From Variovorax sp. YR216 (GTDB lineage Bacteria; Pseudomonadota; Gammaproteobacteria; Burkholderiales; Burkholderiaceae_C), in contig NZ_FNRO01000023.1 of NCBI RefSeq assembly GCF_900107745.1, forward strand, positions 1 through 64,000: a DNA stretch of 64,000 nucleotides, read 5' to 3'. The notes under the pieces were generated by a model. The model made no database searches, was not told the origin of the DNA, and saw only the letters and a program-made list of their open reading frames with translations. Below, piece by piece: positions 8,182-16,884 of this stretch. The position numbers and the translations under genes are program-made. How positions within the stretch are numbered: the stretch's first letter is position 1; each line of letters begins with the position of its first letter.

Positions 8182-9180
8182 ATGCAAACCAACGAGACAA
8201 AGAAGCTATTTTTTCGCGCAGTGCGACGCACGCTGTTGGCGACCGCCGCGGTGGGCGCCTTCTTTGACCCCGCTTGGGCCGAAGCGCCGTATCCGAACCG
8301 TCCCATCAAGCTCGTCGTGGCCTTCGCTCCGGGTGGTGGCTCCGACTTCATCGCGCGCCTTGTCGCGGTGAGACTTGGCGAAAAGCTGGGCCAACCAGTC
8401 ATCGTCGAAAACCGCCCCGGCGCTGGCGGCAACCTGGGCGCGACCACCGCGCTCAAGTCGCCGGCAGACGGCTACACGTTGTTCCTGGCTGCTGCCAGTT
8501 ACACCGTGAACCCTGCGCTCTACAAGCTCACGTTTGACCCCATCAAGGACATCACTCCCATCGCGCAGTTGGCTCGAGGACCATTCATCATCGCGGTGAA
8601 CCCCGAAGTGCCAGCCAAGAACCTCAAGGACCTGGTGGCCTTGGCTAAAAAAGAGCCCAACAAGCTGAGCTACGCCTCGGCGGGCACCGGCAGCATCGTC
8701 CACATCGCGACCGAGTACTTCCTTGATGTCACGGGCGCACAAATGATGCATGTGCCGTACAAGGGCACGGCCCCCGCACTGACCGACACCATCTCGGGCC
8801 AGACCCAGGTGGTCTTCGGCACCGTCGCTTCCACCCTCCCATTCGCCAAGGCTGACAAGCTCAGAGCACTGGCCGTGACGACGCCCAACCGGCTGGCAGC
8901 ACTTCCCGATGTGCCCACGACTGCCGAGGCTGGCTTCCCCAACTACTCTGTGACGAACTGGCACGGAATCATCGGCCCCAAGGGCATCCCGCAGGACATC
9001 GTCGCCAAGCTCAACAAGGCCATCAACGAATCAATCCACGGTGCGGAAATGACCAAGGGCATGTCGTCTGACGGCTTGACGCCGGCCGGCGGAACCCCGG
9101 CTGAGTTCGGCAAATTGCTCGCGGATGAGACCGCGCGCTGGCAGGCGCTCGTCACGAAGCGGGACATCAAGGTCGAATAA
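8182..9180 (+). CDS. Bug/TTT-family binding protein
   Basis: 332 aa. The ATG at 8182 is preceded by gaagga at 8 nt spacing; an in-frame GTG at 8167 is less likely. A leader RRTLLATAAVGAFF ending DPAWA precedes the mature start EAPYPNRPIKLVVAFAPGGG. Family motifs include VIVENRPGAGGNLGATTAL, ADGYTLFLAA, MMHVPYKGTAPALTDTISG and LPDVPTTAEAGFPN. It is a distinct paralogue of the protein at 6047, not a recent duplicate. It lies between the GntR gene and the aconitase, suggesting a substrate related to the AcnD/PrpF chemistry. No membrane subunits are encoded nearby. Confidence 0.92.
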   Translation: MQTNETKKLFFRAVRRTLLATAAVGAFFDPAWAEAPYPNRPIKLVVAFAPGGGSDFIARLVAVRLGEKLGQPVIVENRPGAGGNLGATTALKSPADGYTLFLAAASYTVNPALYKLTFDPIKDITPIAQLARGPFIIAVNPEVPAKNLKDLVALAKKEPNKLSYASAGTGSIVHIATEYFLDVTGAQMMHVPYKGTAPALTDTISGQTQVVFGTVASTLPFAKADKLRALAVTTPNRLAALPDVPTTAEAGFPNYSVTNWHGIIGPKGIPQDIVAKLNKAINESIHGAEMTKGMSSDGLTPAGGTPAEFGKLLADETARWQALVTKRDIKVE

Positions 9181-9190
9181 GAAGGCTCCC

Positions 9191-9218
9191 GGCGCGCTCA
9201 AGGCCTTGCGAGCGCGCC
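9191..9218 (+). terminator. Hairpin after second Bug gene
   Basis: ggcgcgctc (9191-9199) pairs perfectly with gagcgcgcc (9210-9218) around a 10-nt loop, 10 nt after the stop codon. There is no T-tract, so it may attenuate rather than end transcription into the aconitase gene. Confidence 0.4.
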
Positions 9219-9345
9219 GCATCGAGTCGTTCAGCGCACTCGAACGCACTGAGCGATGCAAGGCCCCATTAATGAATCCCACAGGGGTCCGCACCGTTGC
9301 CACGTTCGTTAGACGCAGCCCCGTCTCCCCACTCAAGGAAATCAG

Positions 9346-12114
9346 ATGAAAACCGAACCTCAGATTAAGCAACTTCCCGTGGCCAACCGGACGGTGCGCT
9401 ATGTCTCTATCGCGGACGTAAACGGCGTCGACCAGCTTCCCTTCTCCCTGCGCATCCTGCTGGAAAACCTGATGCGCCAGGCGGCGACCCGTGACGTGGA
9501 CACCCAGGCCGAGATCGATGCGCTTCTCGGCCGCAAGGTGGGGGCAGGGCTCACCTTCTATCCGACGCGCGTGTATGGGCAGGACATTCTGGGTCAGGTG
9601 ATGCTGGTGGATATGGCCGCCATGCGCGACGCTGTAGCAGATGCGGGAGGCGATGCGTCCAAGGTGAGACCCAAGGTCCCAGTCGACGTCATCATCGACC
9701 ACTCGCTTCAGGTCGACAGCTGGGCGTCTCCAATGGCTCGCAAGCTCAACCTCGAACGCGAATATCAGCGCAACGGCGAGCGCTTTGCGTTCCTGAGGTG
9801 GTGCAGCAGCAGCTTCGAGGGCGTGCGCATCGTCCCTCCGGGCAAGGGCATCATGCATCAGATTCACCTCGAGTACATCGGCAAGGTGGTCTGGGCGGAC
9901 AAGGATGGCCAAGGCGAACTTGCAATTCCTGATACCTGCGTCGGCAGCGACAGCCACACCCCGATGATCAACGGCCTGGGCGTTCTAGGTTGGGGCGTCG
10001 GCGGTATCGAGGCGGAGGCCGTGATGGTCGGCAAGCCTGTTGCGCTCGCGTTGCCTGAAGTGGTCGGCATCGAGGTGAAGGGCAAGCTGCGCGAAGGCGT
10101 GCTCCCTACCGACCTTGTCCTCGCCATTACGCAGCGAATGCGTGCGCTCGGCGTGGTCGGCAAGTTTGTCGAGTTCTTCGGCAACGGCCTGGAGGCCCTG
10201 TCGCTGGGGGACCGCGGGATGATCGCCAATATGGCGCCCGAGTACGGGGCCACCGCGGTCTACTTCCCCATCGACGAGCGCACGATGGACTATCTGCGGA
10301 TGACGGGCCGCGATGCCGCTCAGGTCGAACTCGTGGAGGCGTATGCCAAGGCGCAAAAGCTCTGGCGCAGCGCGCAAACGCCCGCACCCGTCTTCGACAC
10401 CGTCGTGACCATTGACCTCGACGAAATCCGCCCGTGCCTGGCTGGTCCCCGCAACCCCGAGGACCATCTGCCCCTGGAGACGGTGCCAAGCGCCTTCGTG
10501 AAGCACTACCAGGAGATTGCCGGCCGGCCTCTTGATCCACAGCACGTTGCTCCCGTGAAGGCCGAGCAGTTCTCCCTGCACGACGGCGACGTGCTCATCG
10601 CAGCCATCACCAGCTGCACGAACACTGCCAACCCCGTGAACATGATGGCCGCCGGCCTCGTTGCAAAGAAGGCGGTAGCCCTGGGCCTCAAGGCAAAGCC
10701 GTGGGTCAAGACTTCCCTGGTGCCAGGGAGCCATGTGACAGCTGCCGTGCTCGAGAAGGCGGGGCTGCAGCAGTCGCTGGACGCGCTCGGCTTCCATGTC
10801 GCCGGCTTTGGTTGCACAACCTGCAACGGCGGTTCGGGTCCTCTTCCCGATGCGGTGGTCGAGGCCATCGAAGCGGAAAAGCTGGTAGGTACCGCAGTGC
10901 TCTCTGGCAACCGCAACTTCGAAGGCCGCATTCATCCCAACGTGCGCGCCGCCTATCTCGGCTCGCCTGCGTTGGTCGTGGTCTACGCGCTCACCGGAAC
11001 GTTGTCGGTCGATGTGACCAAGGAGCCCATCGGAACCGGCAGCAACGGCCAACCGGTGTACCTGCGCGACATCTGGCCGACTTCGGTCGAAATCGCCAAG
11101 GCAGTTGACGGCGCCTACGAGCCGGAAATCTTCCGTCAGAAGTACGCCGACCTGTTCGAAGGGGGTGAACCATGGGACGCCCTGGCTGGAGAGCGCAGCG
11201 AACGGTTCCCGTGGAATGACGGCAGCACCTATATCCTTCAGCCCCCGTATTTCGAAGGCCTCTCGCGCGAAGCTGCTCCGGTCCAGGACATCACTGGCAT
11301 GCGGCCGCTGGTCATCCTCGGCGATTCCGTGACGACTGACCACATCTCTCCGTCGGGTGCCATCAGCCTCGGGACACCCGCCGCCGACTTCCTTCTCTCG
11401 AAGGGGGTCGAGCGCCGCGACTTCAACAACTACACGACGCGTCGCGGCAATCACGACGTGGCGGTCCGCGCGACCTTCGCCAACATTCGCCTGCGCAACC
11501 GCATCGTGCCTGGCGTCGAAGGAGGCGAGACGAAGCTGATGCCCGAAGGCAAGCAGATGCGCGTGTTCGAAGCCGCCGGGGAATACTTGCGCCGCGATGT
11601 GCCCCTCGCCGTCATTGCTGGCAAGAACTACGGTTGTGGCTCCTCGCGCGACTGGGCAGCCAAAGGCGTAGCCCTGCTCGGCGTCAAGGCGGTGATTGCG
11701 GAGAGCTTCGAGCGCATCCATCGAACCAATCTCGTGGGCATGGGCGTACTGCCGCTGCAATTCGAAGCGGGCACCACGGCGGAATCGCTTGGCCTCGATG
11801 GCAGCGAAACCATCGATGTGCCTGCGCTCGCCCAACACCTGAAGGTGTCCGGTCGCATCGACGCCATCGTGCGACGTACCGATGGGTCGATAACGGTCGT
11901 TCCTCTCGTCATCCGCCTCGACACGCAGGAAGACGTGGACTACTGGCGCCATGGCGGTATCCTGCCGCTGGTATGGCGTGACTACGTCTCAGGGAAGTCC
12001 GAGGAGCATGTGTCGCACTCGGCCCAACGCATCGAACCGGAGGCGGGCGGCCCACTGCACGAACTGCCTGATGCCATGCCTGGAAGTGCCGGCCAGGGCG
12101 TGTCCTTGGGTTAG
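9346..12114 (+). CDS. AcnD-like Fe-S aconitase / 2-methylisocitrate dehydratase
   Basis: 922 aa, full aconitase layout. The iron-sulfur ligands are the Cys in ITSCTNTANP and the pair in FGCTTCNGGSGPL; the Asn after CTTC, GKGIMHQIHLEY and GRIHP resemble AcnD more than AcnA. GDSVTTDHISPSGAI and YGCGSSRDWAAKGVALLG mark the active-site and swivel domains. A C-terminal tail of about 40 residues after YWRHGGILPLVWRDYV is extra compared with usual AcnD (about 865 aa). AcnD dehydrates 2-methylcitrate-type substrates to an isomer that PrpF processes, and prpF lies 4.5 kb away under the same presumed regulator. A tricarboxylate other than methylcitrate is possible because prpB and prpC are missing. Confidence 0.85.
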   Translation: MKTEPQIKQLPVANRTVRYVSIADVNGVDQLPFSLRILLENLMRQAATRDVDTQAEIDALLGRKVGAGLTFYPTRVYGQDILGQVMLVDMAAMRDAVADAGGDASKVRPKVPVDVIIDHSLQVDSWASPMARKLNLEREYQRNGERFAFLRWCSSSFEGVRIVPPGKGIMHQIHLEYIGKVVWADKDGQGELAIPDTCVGSDSHTPMINGLGVLGWGVGGIEAEAVMVGKPVALALPEVVGIEVKGKLREGVLPTDLVLAITQRMRALGVVGKFVEFFGNGLEALSLGDRGMIANMAPEYGATAVYFPIDERTMDYLRMTGRDAAQVELVEAYAKAQKLWRSAQTPAPVFDTVVTIDLDEIRPCLAGPRNPEDHLPLETVPSAFVKHYQEIAGRPLDPQHVAPVKAEQFSLHDGDVLIAAITSCTNTANPVNMMAAGLVAKKAVALGLKAKPWVKTSLVPGSHVTAAVLEKAGLQQSLDALGFHVAGFGCTTCNGGSGPLPDAVVEAIEAEKLVGTAVLSGNRNFEGRIHPNVRAAYLGSPALVVVYALTGTLSVDVTKEPIGTGSNGQPVYLRDIWPTSVEIAKAVDGAYEPEIFRQKYADLFEGGEPWDALAGERSERFPWNDGSTYILQPPYFEGLSREAAPVQDITGMRPLVILGDSVTTDHISPSGAISLGTPAADFLLSKGVERRDFNNYTTRRGNHDVAVRATFANIRLRNRIVPGVEGGETKLMPEGKQMRVFEAAGEYLRRDVPLAVIAGKNYGCGSSRDWAAKGVALLGVKAVIAESFERIHRTNLVGMGVLPLQFEAGTTAESLGLDGSETIDVPALAQHLKVSGRIDAIVRRTDGSITVVPLVIRLDTQEDVDYWRHGGILPLVWRDYVSGKSEEHVSHSAQRIEPEAGGPLHELPDAMPGSAGQGVSLG

Positions 12115-12202
12115 TGATTTTCCTCGCGTCCATCAATCACACGGGGACCCCGTCGATGGAGGTCGGTATCAAGGTGGTCGCTGAAAACATCCGGACGTAA
12201 GA

Positions 12203-12227
12203 GGCCTTCCCGCAGTTAGGGAAGGCC
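12203..12227. terminator. Terminator-like hairpin between convergent genes
   Basis: ggccttccc (12203-12211) and gggaaggcc (12219-12227) form a perfect 9-bp stem with a 7-nt loop, between the aconitase stop and the end of the convergent LysR gene. No T-run follows on the plus strand. Confidence 0.5.
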
Positions 12228-12302
12228 ACTCATCCCGGACAGAAGCGTCGTTCGCTAAGCCCGTTCAACTCGCCTGATAGCCGAATGTCGGCGCCAGTCA
12301 GG

Positions 12303-13223
12303 CTATTTCCCTTGATCAATCGCTTCCTCTCTTTGAAACATGCTGGAGAAGTCACAGCATTCCTGCGCCAGCATCGCGATCGACTTGACCAGCGTGCTTC
12401 GCTGCTCTGAACGGTACATCGCAACGTACGACATGTCCGGCGCGGAAGGCGTCACCTTGATGGTTGCAAGCATGCCGCTTTCGATCATCGGTTTGAGGCA
12501 TTGAAGCGGCAAGTAGGTGATGCCGAGGCCCGAGACGGTCATCCCGATCTGCGCGAGCATGTTGTTGCTGCTGATCGAACTCGTGAGCCTGACGCCCTGC
12601 GATTCGAGCCAGCGATCGAGCACCATGTTCGTGGCCGATTGGGTCTGCAAGAGCAAGGGGTACTTGCCCAGTTCGTGCAGCCTCAGCGGCCTTCGTGTTT
12701 GCACGAAGCCCGGCTTGCACATCCAGACCACTTCCACAGTGCCGACCGGGTGAACGGCAAAGCGCGGCTCCCGGAACGCATCGGGGACGATCGCGAGGTC
12801 CAGTTCGTCAGCCAGGAGCTTGTCTCGCAGCGCGAAACTGGCGTCTACCGCGGGTCGTATGGTGACCTTGGGATAGAAGGCCCGGATCCGCGCCACCAGC
12901 TTGGGCAGCCATGTCATGGCCGTCAGTTCGGTGATCCCGAGCCTGAACTGGCGTTCCACGACCTCGGGTTTCTGGAACTGCTCGACGGCCAGATCGCGCT
13001 GCTCGAGCAGCCGCTTGGCCACGGCCAACATTTCCTCGCCTTTCTCCGTCAACCGCGAAGTCCTCAAGCTGCGGTCAAACAGGGGCGTATCGAACAAGGC
13101 CTCGAGCTCCTGGATGCGCTTGGAAACCGCCGACTGCGTGGTGTGCAGCTTCTCGGCCGCCTTGGCAAATCCTCCAAGCCTCACCACCCAGTAGATCGCC
13201 TCCAGTTGCTTGAACGTCATCAT
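12303..13223 (-). CDS. LysR-family transcriptional regulator
   Basis: 306 aa from the ATG at 13223 (a second ATG follows directly at 13220; a longer frame from 13283 would run through the operator). The N-terminal helix-turn-helix reads MTFKQLEAIYWVVRLGGFAK then LHTTQSAVSKRIQELEALFD, followed by a LysR_substrate domain. It is divergent from the aminotransferase-ABC transporter-RraA operon, with a strong inverted repeat in the shared spacer, so it most likely controls that operon. The effector is unknown; an amino or keto acid handled by the operon is the natural guess. Confidence 0.9.
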   Translation of the reverse strand: MMTFKQLEAIYWVVRLGGFAKAAEKLHTTQSAVSKRIQELEALFDTPLFDRSLRTSRLTEKGEEMLAVAKRLLEQRDLAVEQFQKPEVVERQFRLGITELTAMTWLPKLVARIRAFYPKVTIRPAVDASFALRDKLLADELDLAIVPDAFREPRFAVHPVGTVEVVWMCKPGFVQTRRPLRLHELGKYPLLLQTQSATNMVLDRWLESQGVRLTSSISSNNMLAQIGMTVSGLGITYLPLQCLKPMIESGMLATIKVTPSAPDMSYVAMYRSEQRSTLVKSIAMLAQECCDFSSMFQREEAIDQGK

Positions 13224-13256
13224 GGTGCGTGGTCCTCGGGCTAACCCGATATGAAT

Positions 13257-13300
13257 CGAAAAAAGTGATAACAATGAATTCAAAAATATCGCTTTTTTCG
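13257..13300. promoter_or_regulatory. Inverted-repeat operator between LysR gene and aminotransferase operon
   Basis: cgaaaaaagtgat (13257-13269) and atcgcttttttcg (13288-13300) are inverted copies with a single mismatch, separated by 18 AT-rich bases. It lies in the 127-bp divergent spacer, the usual place for a LysR recognition/activation site. Confidence 0.6.
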
Positions 13301-13350
13301 AATCGGATGTCCATGAAGAATGCGCTCACACCGAACGCAAAAGCCTTCCC

Positions 13351-14592
13351 ATGACCTATCCGATCGCAAGCCGCCTCGACTTCGTGAAGCCATCTCCAAG
13401 CATGGGCGCCAAACTCCGCGTGGATCAACTGCGCGCCGCTGGCCGCACCATCATCGACTTCAGCATCGGAGAGCCGGACTTCCCCACACCCTCGCACATC
13501 GTGGAGGCAGGGGTGTGCGCCCTGACCTCGGGACAAACTCGATACACGGCTTCGGCCGGTATTCCGGCGCTTCGTTGGGCCATCGCCGAGAAGCTCGACC
13601 GGGAGAACGGGCTGACCTACGGGCCCGAGCAACTGGTGGTGGGGTGCGGTGCCAAGAACATCATCTACAGCGCGCTGGCAGCGACGGTGAACGAGGGCGA
13701 TGAAGTCATCGTTCCCGCTCCATATTGGGTTTCCTACCCGGACATGGTTGCGTTGCATGGGGGCACGCCGGTCATCGTGCGATGCGACGAAAGCGCGGGA
13801 TTCAAGCTGTCTGCCGATGCGCTGGACCAGGCGATCACAGCGCGCACGCGGTGGCTGGTCCTGAATTCCCCGAACAATCCCACCGGCGCGATCTACTCGC
13901 CCGAAGAGTTGAGGGCGCTGGCGGACGTTCTGTTGCGGCACCCCCATGTTTGGGTGATGACCGACGAGATCTACGAGCATTTCGCGTACGGGGACGTGCG
14001 TCACCTATCGATCGTGGCGATCGAACCCAAGCTGAAGGATCAGGCTCTCATCGTGAACGGCGTGTCGAAGGCCTATGCGATGACTGGATGGCGAATCGGC
14101 TACGGCGCTGGGCCGGTGCCGCTGATCAAGGCCATCACGCTCTTGCTCACACAGAGCGTCTCGTGCGCCGCGACGGTCAGCCAGGTGGCGGCCGTCACCG
14201 CACTGCAAGGGCCGCAGGATTGCGTGGCCGACGCCAAGGCCTTGTTCCAGGCCAGGCGTGACCGGATGGTTGAGTTGCTCAACAAGATCCCTGGCATTCA
14301 TTGCCCTCGACCGGACGGCGCTTTCTACGTCTTTGTGTCCGTAGCTGGCCTCATCGGGGCAAAGACGCCATCAGGAAAAACGCTCCGCGACGACTTGGAC
14401 GTGGTCATGTTCTTCCTCGATGAAGCCGGTGTGGCCGCCATCGACGGCAGCTCCTACGGTGCGCCTGGCTACGTGCGAATGTCCTTCGCAACTTCGATCG
14501 AGCAGATCGAAGCGGGCTGTGCCGCGCTCGCCGAAGCTGTTTCTTCCCTCGTGACCGTTCCATCAACCTTGAAGGAAACCGACCATGCATAA
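13351..14592 (+). CDS. Class I/II PLP-dependent aminotransferase (aspartate aminotransferase-like)
   Basis: 413 aa. The fold-type I features are clear: FSIGEPDFPTPSHI near the N-terminus, YTASAGIPALRWAIAEKL, LNSPNNPTGAIYS, the Asp-Tyr region MTDEIYEHFAYG, the PLP lysine in NGVSKAYAMTGWRIGYGAG, and GAFYVFV. It would interconvert an amino acid and its 2-oxo acid in the cytoplasm. It opens an operon with a complete PAAT importer and an RraA protein; its 3' end overlaps the binding protein gene by 8 nt. The imported compound is therefore probably an amino acid that is first deaminated by this enzyme. Exact specificity cannot be read from the sequence. Confidence 0.9.
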   Translation: MTYPIASRLDFVKPSPSMGAKLRVDQLRAAGRTIIDFSIGEPDFPTPSHIVEAGVCALTSGQTRYTASAGIPALRWAIAEKLDRENGLTYGPEQLVVGCGAKNIIYSALAATVNEGDEVIVPAPYWVSYPDMVALHGGTPVIVRCDESAGFKLSADALDQAITARTRWLVLNSPNNPTGAIYSPEELRALADVLLRHPHVWVMTDEIYEHFAYGDVRHLSIVAIEPKLKDQALIVNGVSKAYAMTGWRIGYGAGPVPLIKAITLLLTQSVSCAATVSQVAAVTALQGPQDCVADAKALFQARRDRMVELLNKIPGIHCPRPDGAFYVFVSVAGLIGAKTPSGKTLRDDLDVVMFFLDEAGVAAIDGSSYGAPGYVRMSFATSIEQIEAGCAALAEAVSSLVTVPSTLKETDHA

Positions 14593-15406
14593 GTTTTCCA
14601 TCCCATCGCTTGCTCTTGCCGGAATGGCCGCACTTTCCGCTGGATTGGCTCATGCCGACCAACTGGCCGACATCAAGCAAAGAGGCACGCTGGTTTGCGG
14701 CACCTTGGGCATCGCCGAGCCGTTCAGCTTCCCGAATCCGCAGACGCGCGAAATTCAGGGCTACGACGTCGATTTCTGCGCCGCTCTAGCCAAGAGCCTG
14801 GGCGTGAAGCTCGAAGTGAAGATGGTGGCCGTGCCCGCGCGGATTCCCGAGTTGCAGCAGGGTCGCGTGGATGTCCTCGCAGCCAATCTGGGCTGGACGC
14901 CGGAACGGGCACAGGAGATCGCATTCAGCGACGGCTACTACGTGAGCTTGACAAAGGTGGCGACACGGCGGGCCGACGGCTACAAGAAGCCGACCGATCT
15001 TTCCGGAAAGCGCGTCGCCGCCACCAAGGGCTCCACCTCGGAAGCAGGCGCCCGCAAGGCGATCCCCAACGTCACGACGGTCACCTACCAGGATCCGCCC
15101 GCGGTCTTCCTGGCCCTGCAGCAGGGCAAGGCCGACGGCATCGCGGTCTCGGAACTGGTGCTCGTCAAGTGGCAGAAGGAAGTCCAGGCGACGGCCCCGA
15201 TCGACATCCTCGAGCCGGAGCTGTTCAGCGAACCGTGGGGCATCGGCGTTCGCAAGAGCGAACCGGCGATGCTCAAGCAGGTCAATGACGTGCTGGAGTC
15301 CATGGAGAAGTCAGGTGAAGCCGCGAGGATCTTCGACAAGTGGCTGGGCACCGGGACGACGTACGGGATGCGCCGCGGCTTCAAGATCGAGCCGATCAAA
15401 GGCTAG
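14585..15406 (+). CDS. PAAT ABC transporter periplasmic binding protein
   Basis: 273 aa. A leader FSIPSLALAGMAALSAG ending AHA precedes DQLADIKQRGTLVCGTLGIA, the first strand of the SBP_bac_3 fold. GYDVDFCAALAKSLGVKLEV, RVDVLAANLGWTPERAQEIA, KRVAATKGSTSEAGARKAIP and EPWGIGVRKSEPAM follow in family order. The usual ligand Arg/Asp region is partly changed (NLGWTPERA rather than GMTITPERA). The gene overlaps the aminotransferase and is followed by two permeases and the ATPase. Confidence 0.93.
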   Translation: MHKFSIPSLALAGMAALSAGLAHADQLADIKQRGTLVCGTLGIAEPFSFPNPQTREIQGYDVDFCAALAKSLGVKLEVKMVAVPARIPELQQGRVDVLAANLGWTPERAQEIAFSDGYYVSLTKVATRRADGYKKPTDLSGKRVAATKGSTSEAGARKAIPNVTTVTYQDPPAVFLALQQGKADGIAVSELVLVKWQKEVQATAPIDILEPELFSEPWGIGVRKSEPAMLKQVNDVLESMEKSGEAARIFDKWLGTGTTYGMRRGFKIEPIKG

Positions 15407-15426
15407 CGCCGGGCGAGACCGTCCCC

Positions 15427-16122
15427 ATGAATCCCATCGATTTCTCGGTCCTTCTGCGCGGCGACTACCCGCGGATGATCGCGAACGGACTGGTCACGAT
15501 GCTGGAGCTGACGGCTCTCGCGTGGTTGCTGGCCATGCTCATCGGGACCTTGCTCGCCCTTGCGCGCATGACCACGAGCCGCGTGGCACGCGGCCTGGTG
15601 GCCGCATGGGTGGAGTACCACCAGAACGTGCCGATGCTAGTGCAGGTCTTCCTGTGGTACTTCGGCGTTGCCGCGTTGCTTCCCGCTGAGCTGCAGGTCT
15701 GGATCAATCGCCACGGAGGCGAGTTCATCTTCGCCACGATCTCCATCTCGCTCGCCATGTCGGCCTACGTCTCCGAAGACCTGCGCGGCGGAATTCGCGC
15801 AATCCCCAGATCGCAACTGGAGGCCGCGCGTGCACTGGGCTTGAGCTACCTGCAGTCCTTCCGCCTCGTCGTCCTGCCGCAGGCGCTTCGGATCGCACTG
15901 CCGACGCTCGTCAACCACACCGTGCTGCTGTTCAAGGGCACGGCGCTGGCCATGACCATCGGCGTCGCCGAACTGACCTATGCCACGCGAGAGATCGAGA
16001 CGCAGACCTTCAAGACGGTGGAGATCTATCTCTTCACCACGGTCGTCTATCTGGGTTTCTCGCTTCTGATCATGTTCGCCGGCAATCTGGCCGAGCGTCG
16101 CTGGGCCCTCGCGGCGAGATAG
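15427..16122 (+). CDS. PAAT ABC transporter permease 1 (HisM/HisQ type)
   Basis: 231 aa from the ATG at 15427; an in-frame start at 15340 would overlap the binding protein gene. Several membrane spans are seen (LTALAWLLAMLIGTLLALAR, FATISISLAMSAYV, LFTTVVYLGFSLLIMFAG). The EAA coupling loop is RSQLEAARALGLSYLQSFRL, and the QNVPMLVQVFLWYFG stretch is typical of the His/Glu permease family. It forms the inner-membrane channel with the next gene. Confidence 0.93.
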   Translation: MNPIDFSVLLRGDYPRMIANGLVTMLELTALAWLLAMLIGTLLALARMTTSRVARGLVAAWVEYHQNVPMLVQVFLWYFGVAALLPAELQVWINRHGGEFIFATISISLAMSAYVSEDLRGGIRAIPRSQLEAARALGLSYLQSFRLVVLPQALRIALPTLVNHTVLLFKGTALAMTIGVAELTYATREIETQTFKTVEIYLFTTVVYLGFSLLIMFAGNLAERRWALAAR

Positions 16123-16124
16123 TC

Positions 16125-16877
16125 ATGAACGACATCCTGAGCATCCTGCGTGACCATGGGCTCCTGTTGCTCGTGGGGCAGTACCCCAACGGGCCGCTGG
16201 GCGGCCTCGCGATCACCTTCATCCTCTCCGTGCTGGGCGTCGCCCTGGCGTTTCCGCTCGGCGTCGTCCTGGCGCTCGCCCGGATCAGCCCGTTCAGGTG
16301 GCTGTACTGGCCCGCCACCGCTCTTGTCTACGTGATGCGCGGCGTGCCGCTCCTCATGCTGATCTTCTGGGTGTATTTCTTCCTGCCGGCCTTGCTGGGC
16401 CGCCCGGTCAGCGGCTTCAGCACGATGCTCGTGACGCTGGTGGTCTATCAGGCCGCCTACATCGCCGAGGTCGTGCGTGCCGGTATCGAGTCTCTTCCGA
16501 AGGGCCAGACCGAAGCCGCGCGGGCCGTGGGTCTGAGCTACATGCAGGCGATGCGCAGGGTCGTCCTGCCGCAGGCGCTCTACAACATGGTCCCCTCGAT
16601 GCTGAGCCAGTTCGTCTCGACCATCAAGGAAACGTCGCTGGGCTACGTCATCAGCGTCAACGAGCTGACCTTCGCGGCGAACCAGATCAACAGTTCCCTG
16701 ATGACCAAGCCCTTCCAAGTTTTCGTAATCCTGGCTGCGATCTATTTCGTGCTGTGCTTCACGCTGACCCAGCTCGCCCGCTACCTCGAGCGACGGGTGG
16801 CCCGCCGCCGCGCGGGAGCGCCGGCAGCCGCGGCAGCGCCATCCCTGCCAATTGCCGTTCCCGCAACGGCGGAGTGA
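16125..16877 (+). CDS. PAAT ABC transporter permease 2
   Basis: 250 aa, 2 nt after permease 1. Family features are the start of TM1 at LGGLAITFILSVLGVALAFP, the MRGVPLLMLIFWVYFFLPAL region, and the EAA loop KGQTEAARAVGLSYMQAMRR. A hydrophilic, Ala-rich tail after the last span (ERRVARRRAGAPAAA) is longer than usual. It pairs with the preceding permease. Confidence 0.93.
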   Translation: MNDILSILRDHGLLLLVGQYPNGPLGGLAITFILSVLGVALAFPLGVVLALARISPFRWLYWPATALVYVMRGVPLLMLIFWVYFFLPALLGRPVSGFSTMLVTLVVYQAAYIAEVVRAGIESLPKGQTEAARAVGLSYMQAMRRVVLPQALYNMVPSMLSQFVSTIKETSLGYVISVNELTFAANQINSSLMTKPFQVFVILAAIYFVLCFTLTQLARYLERRVARRRAGAPAAAAAPSLPIAVPATAE

Positions 16878-16884
16878 GCTTGCC

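Noticed and set aside
9985..11952. 655-codon open frame on the minus strand
   Set aside because: It is fully antisense to the AcnD-like aconitase, which has clear family motifs; long antisense frames are common in GC-rich coding DNA.
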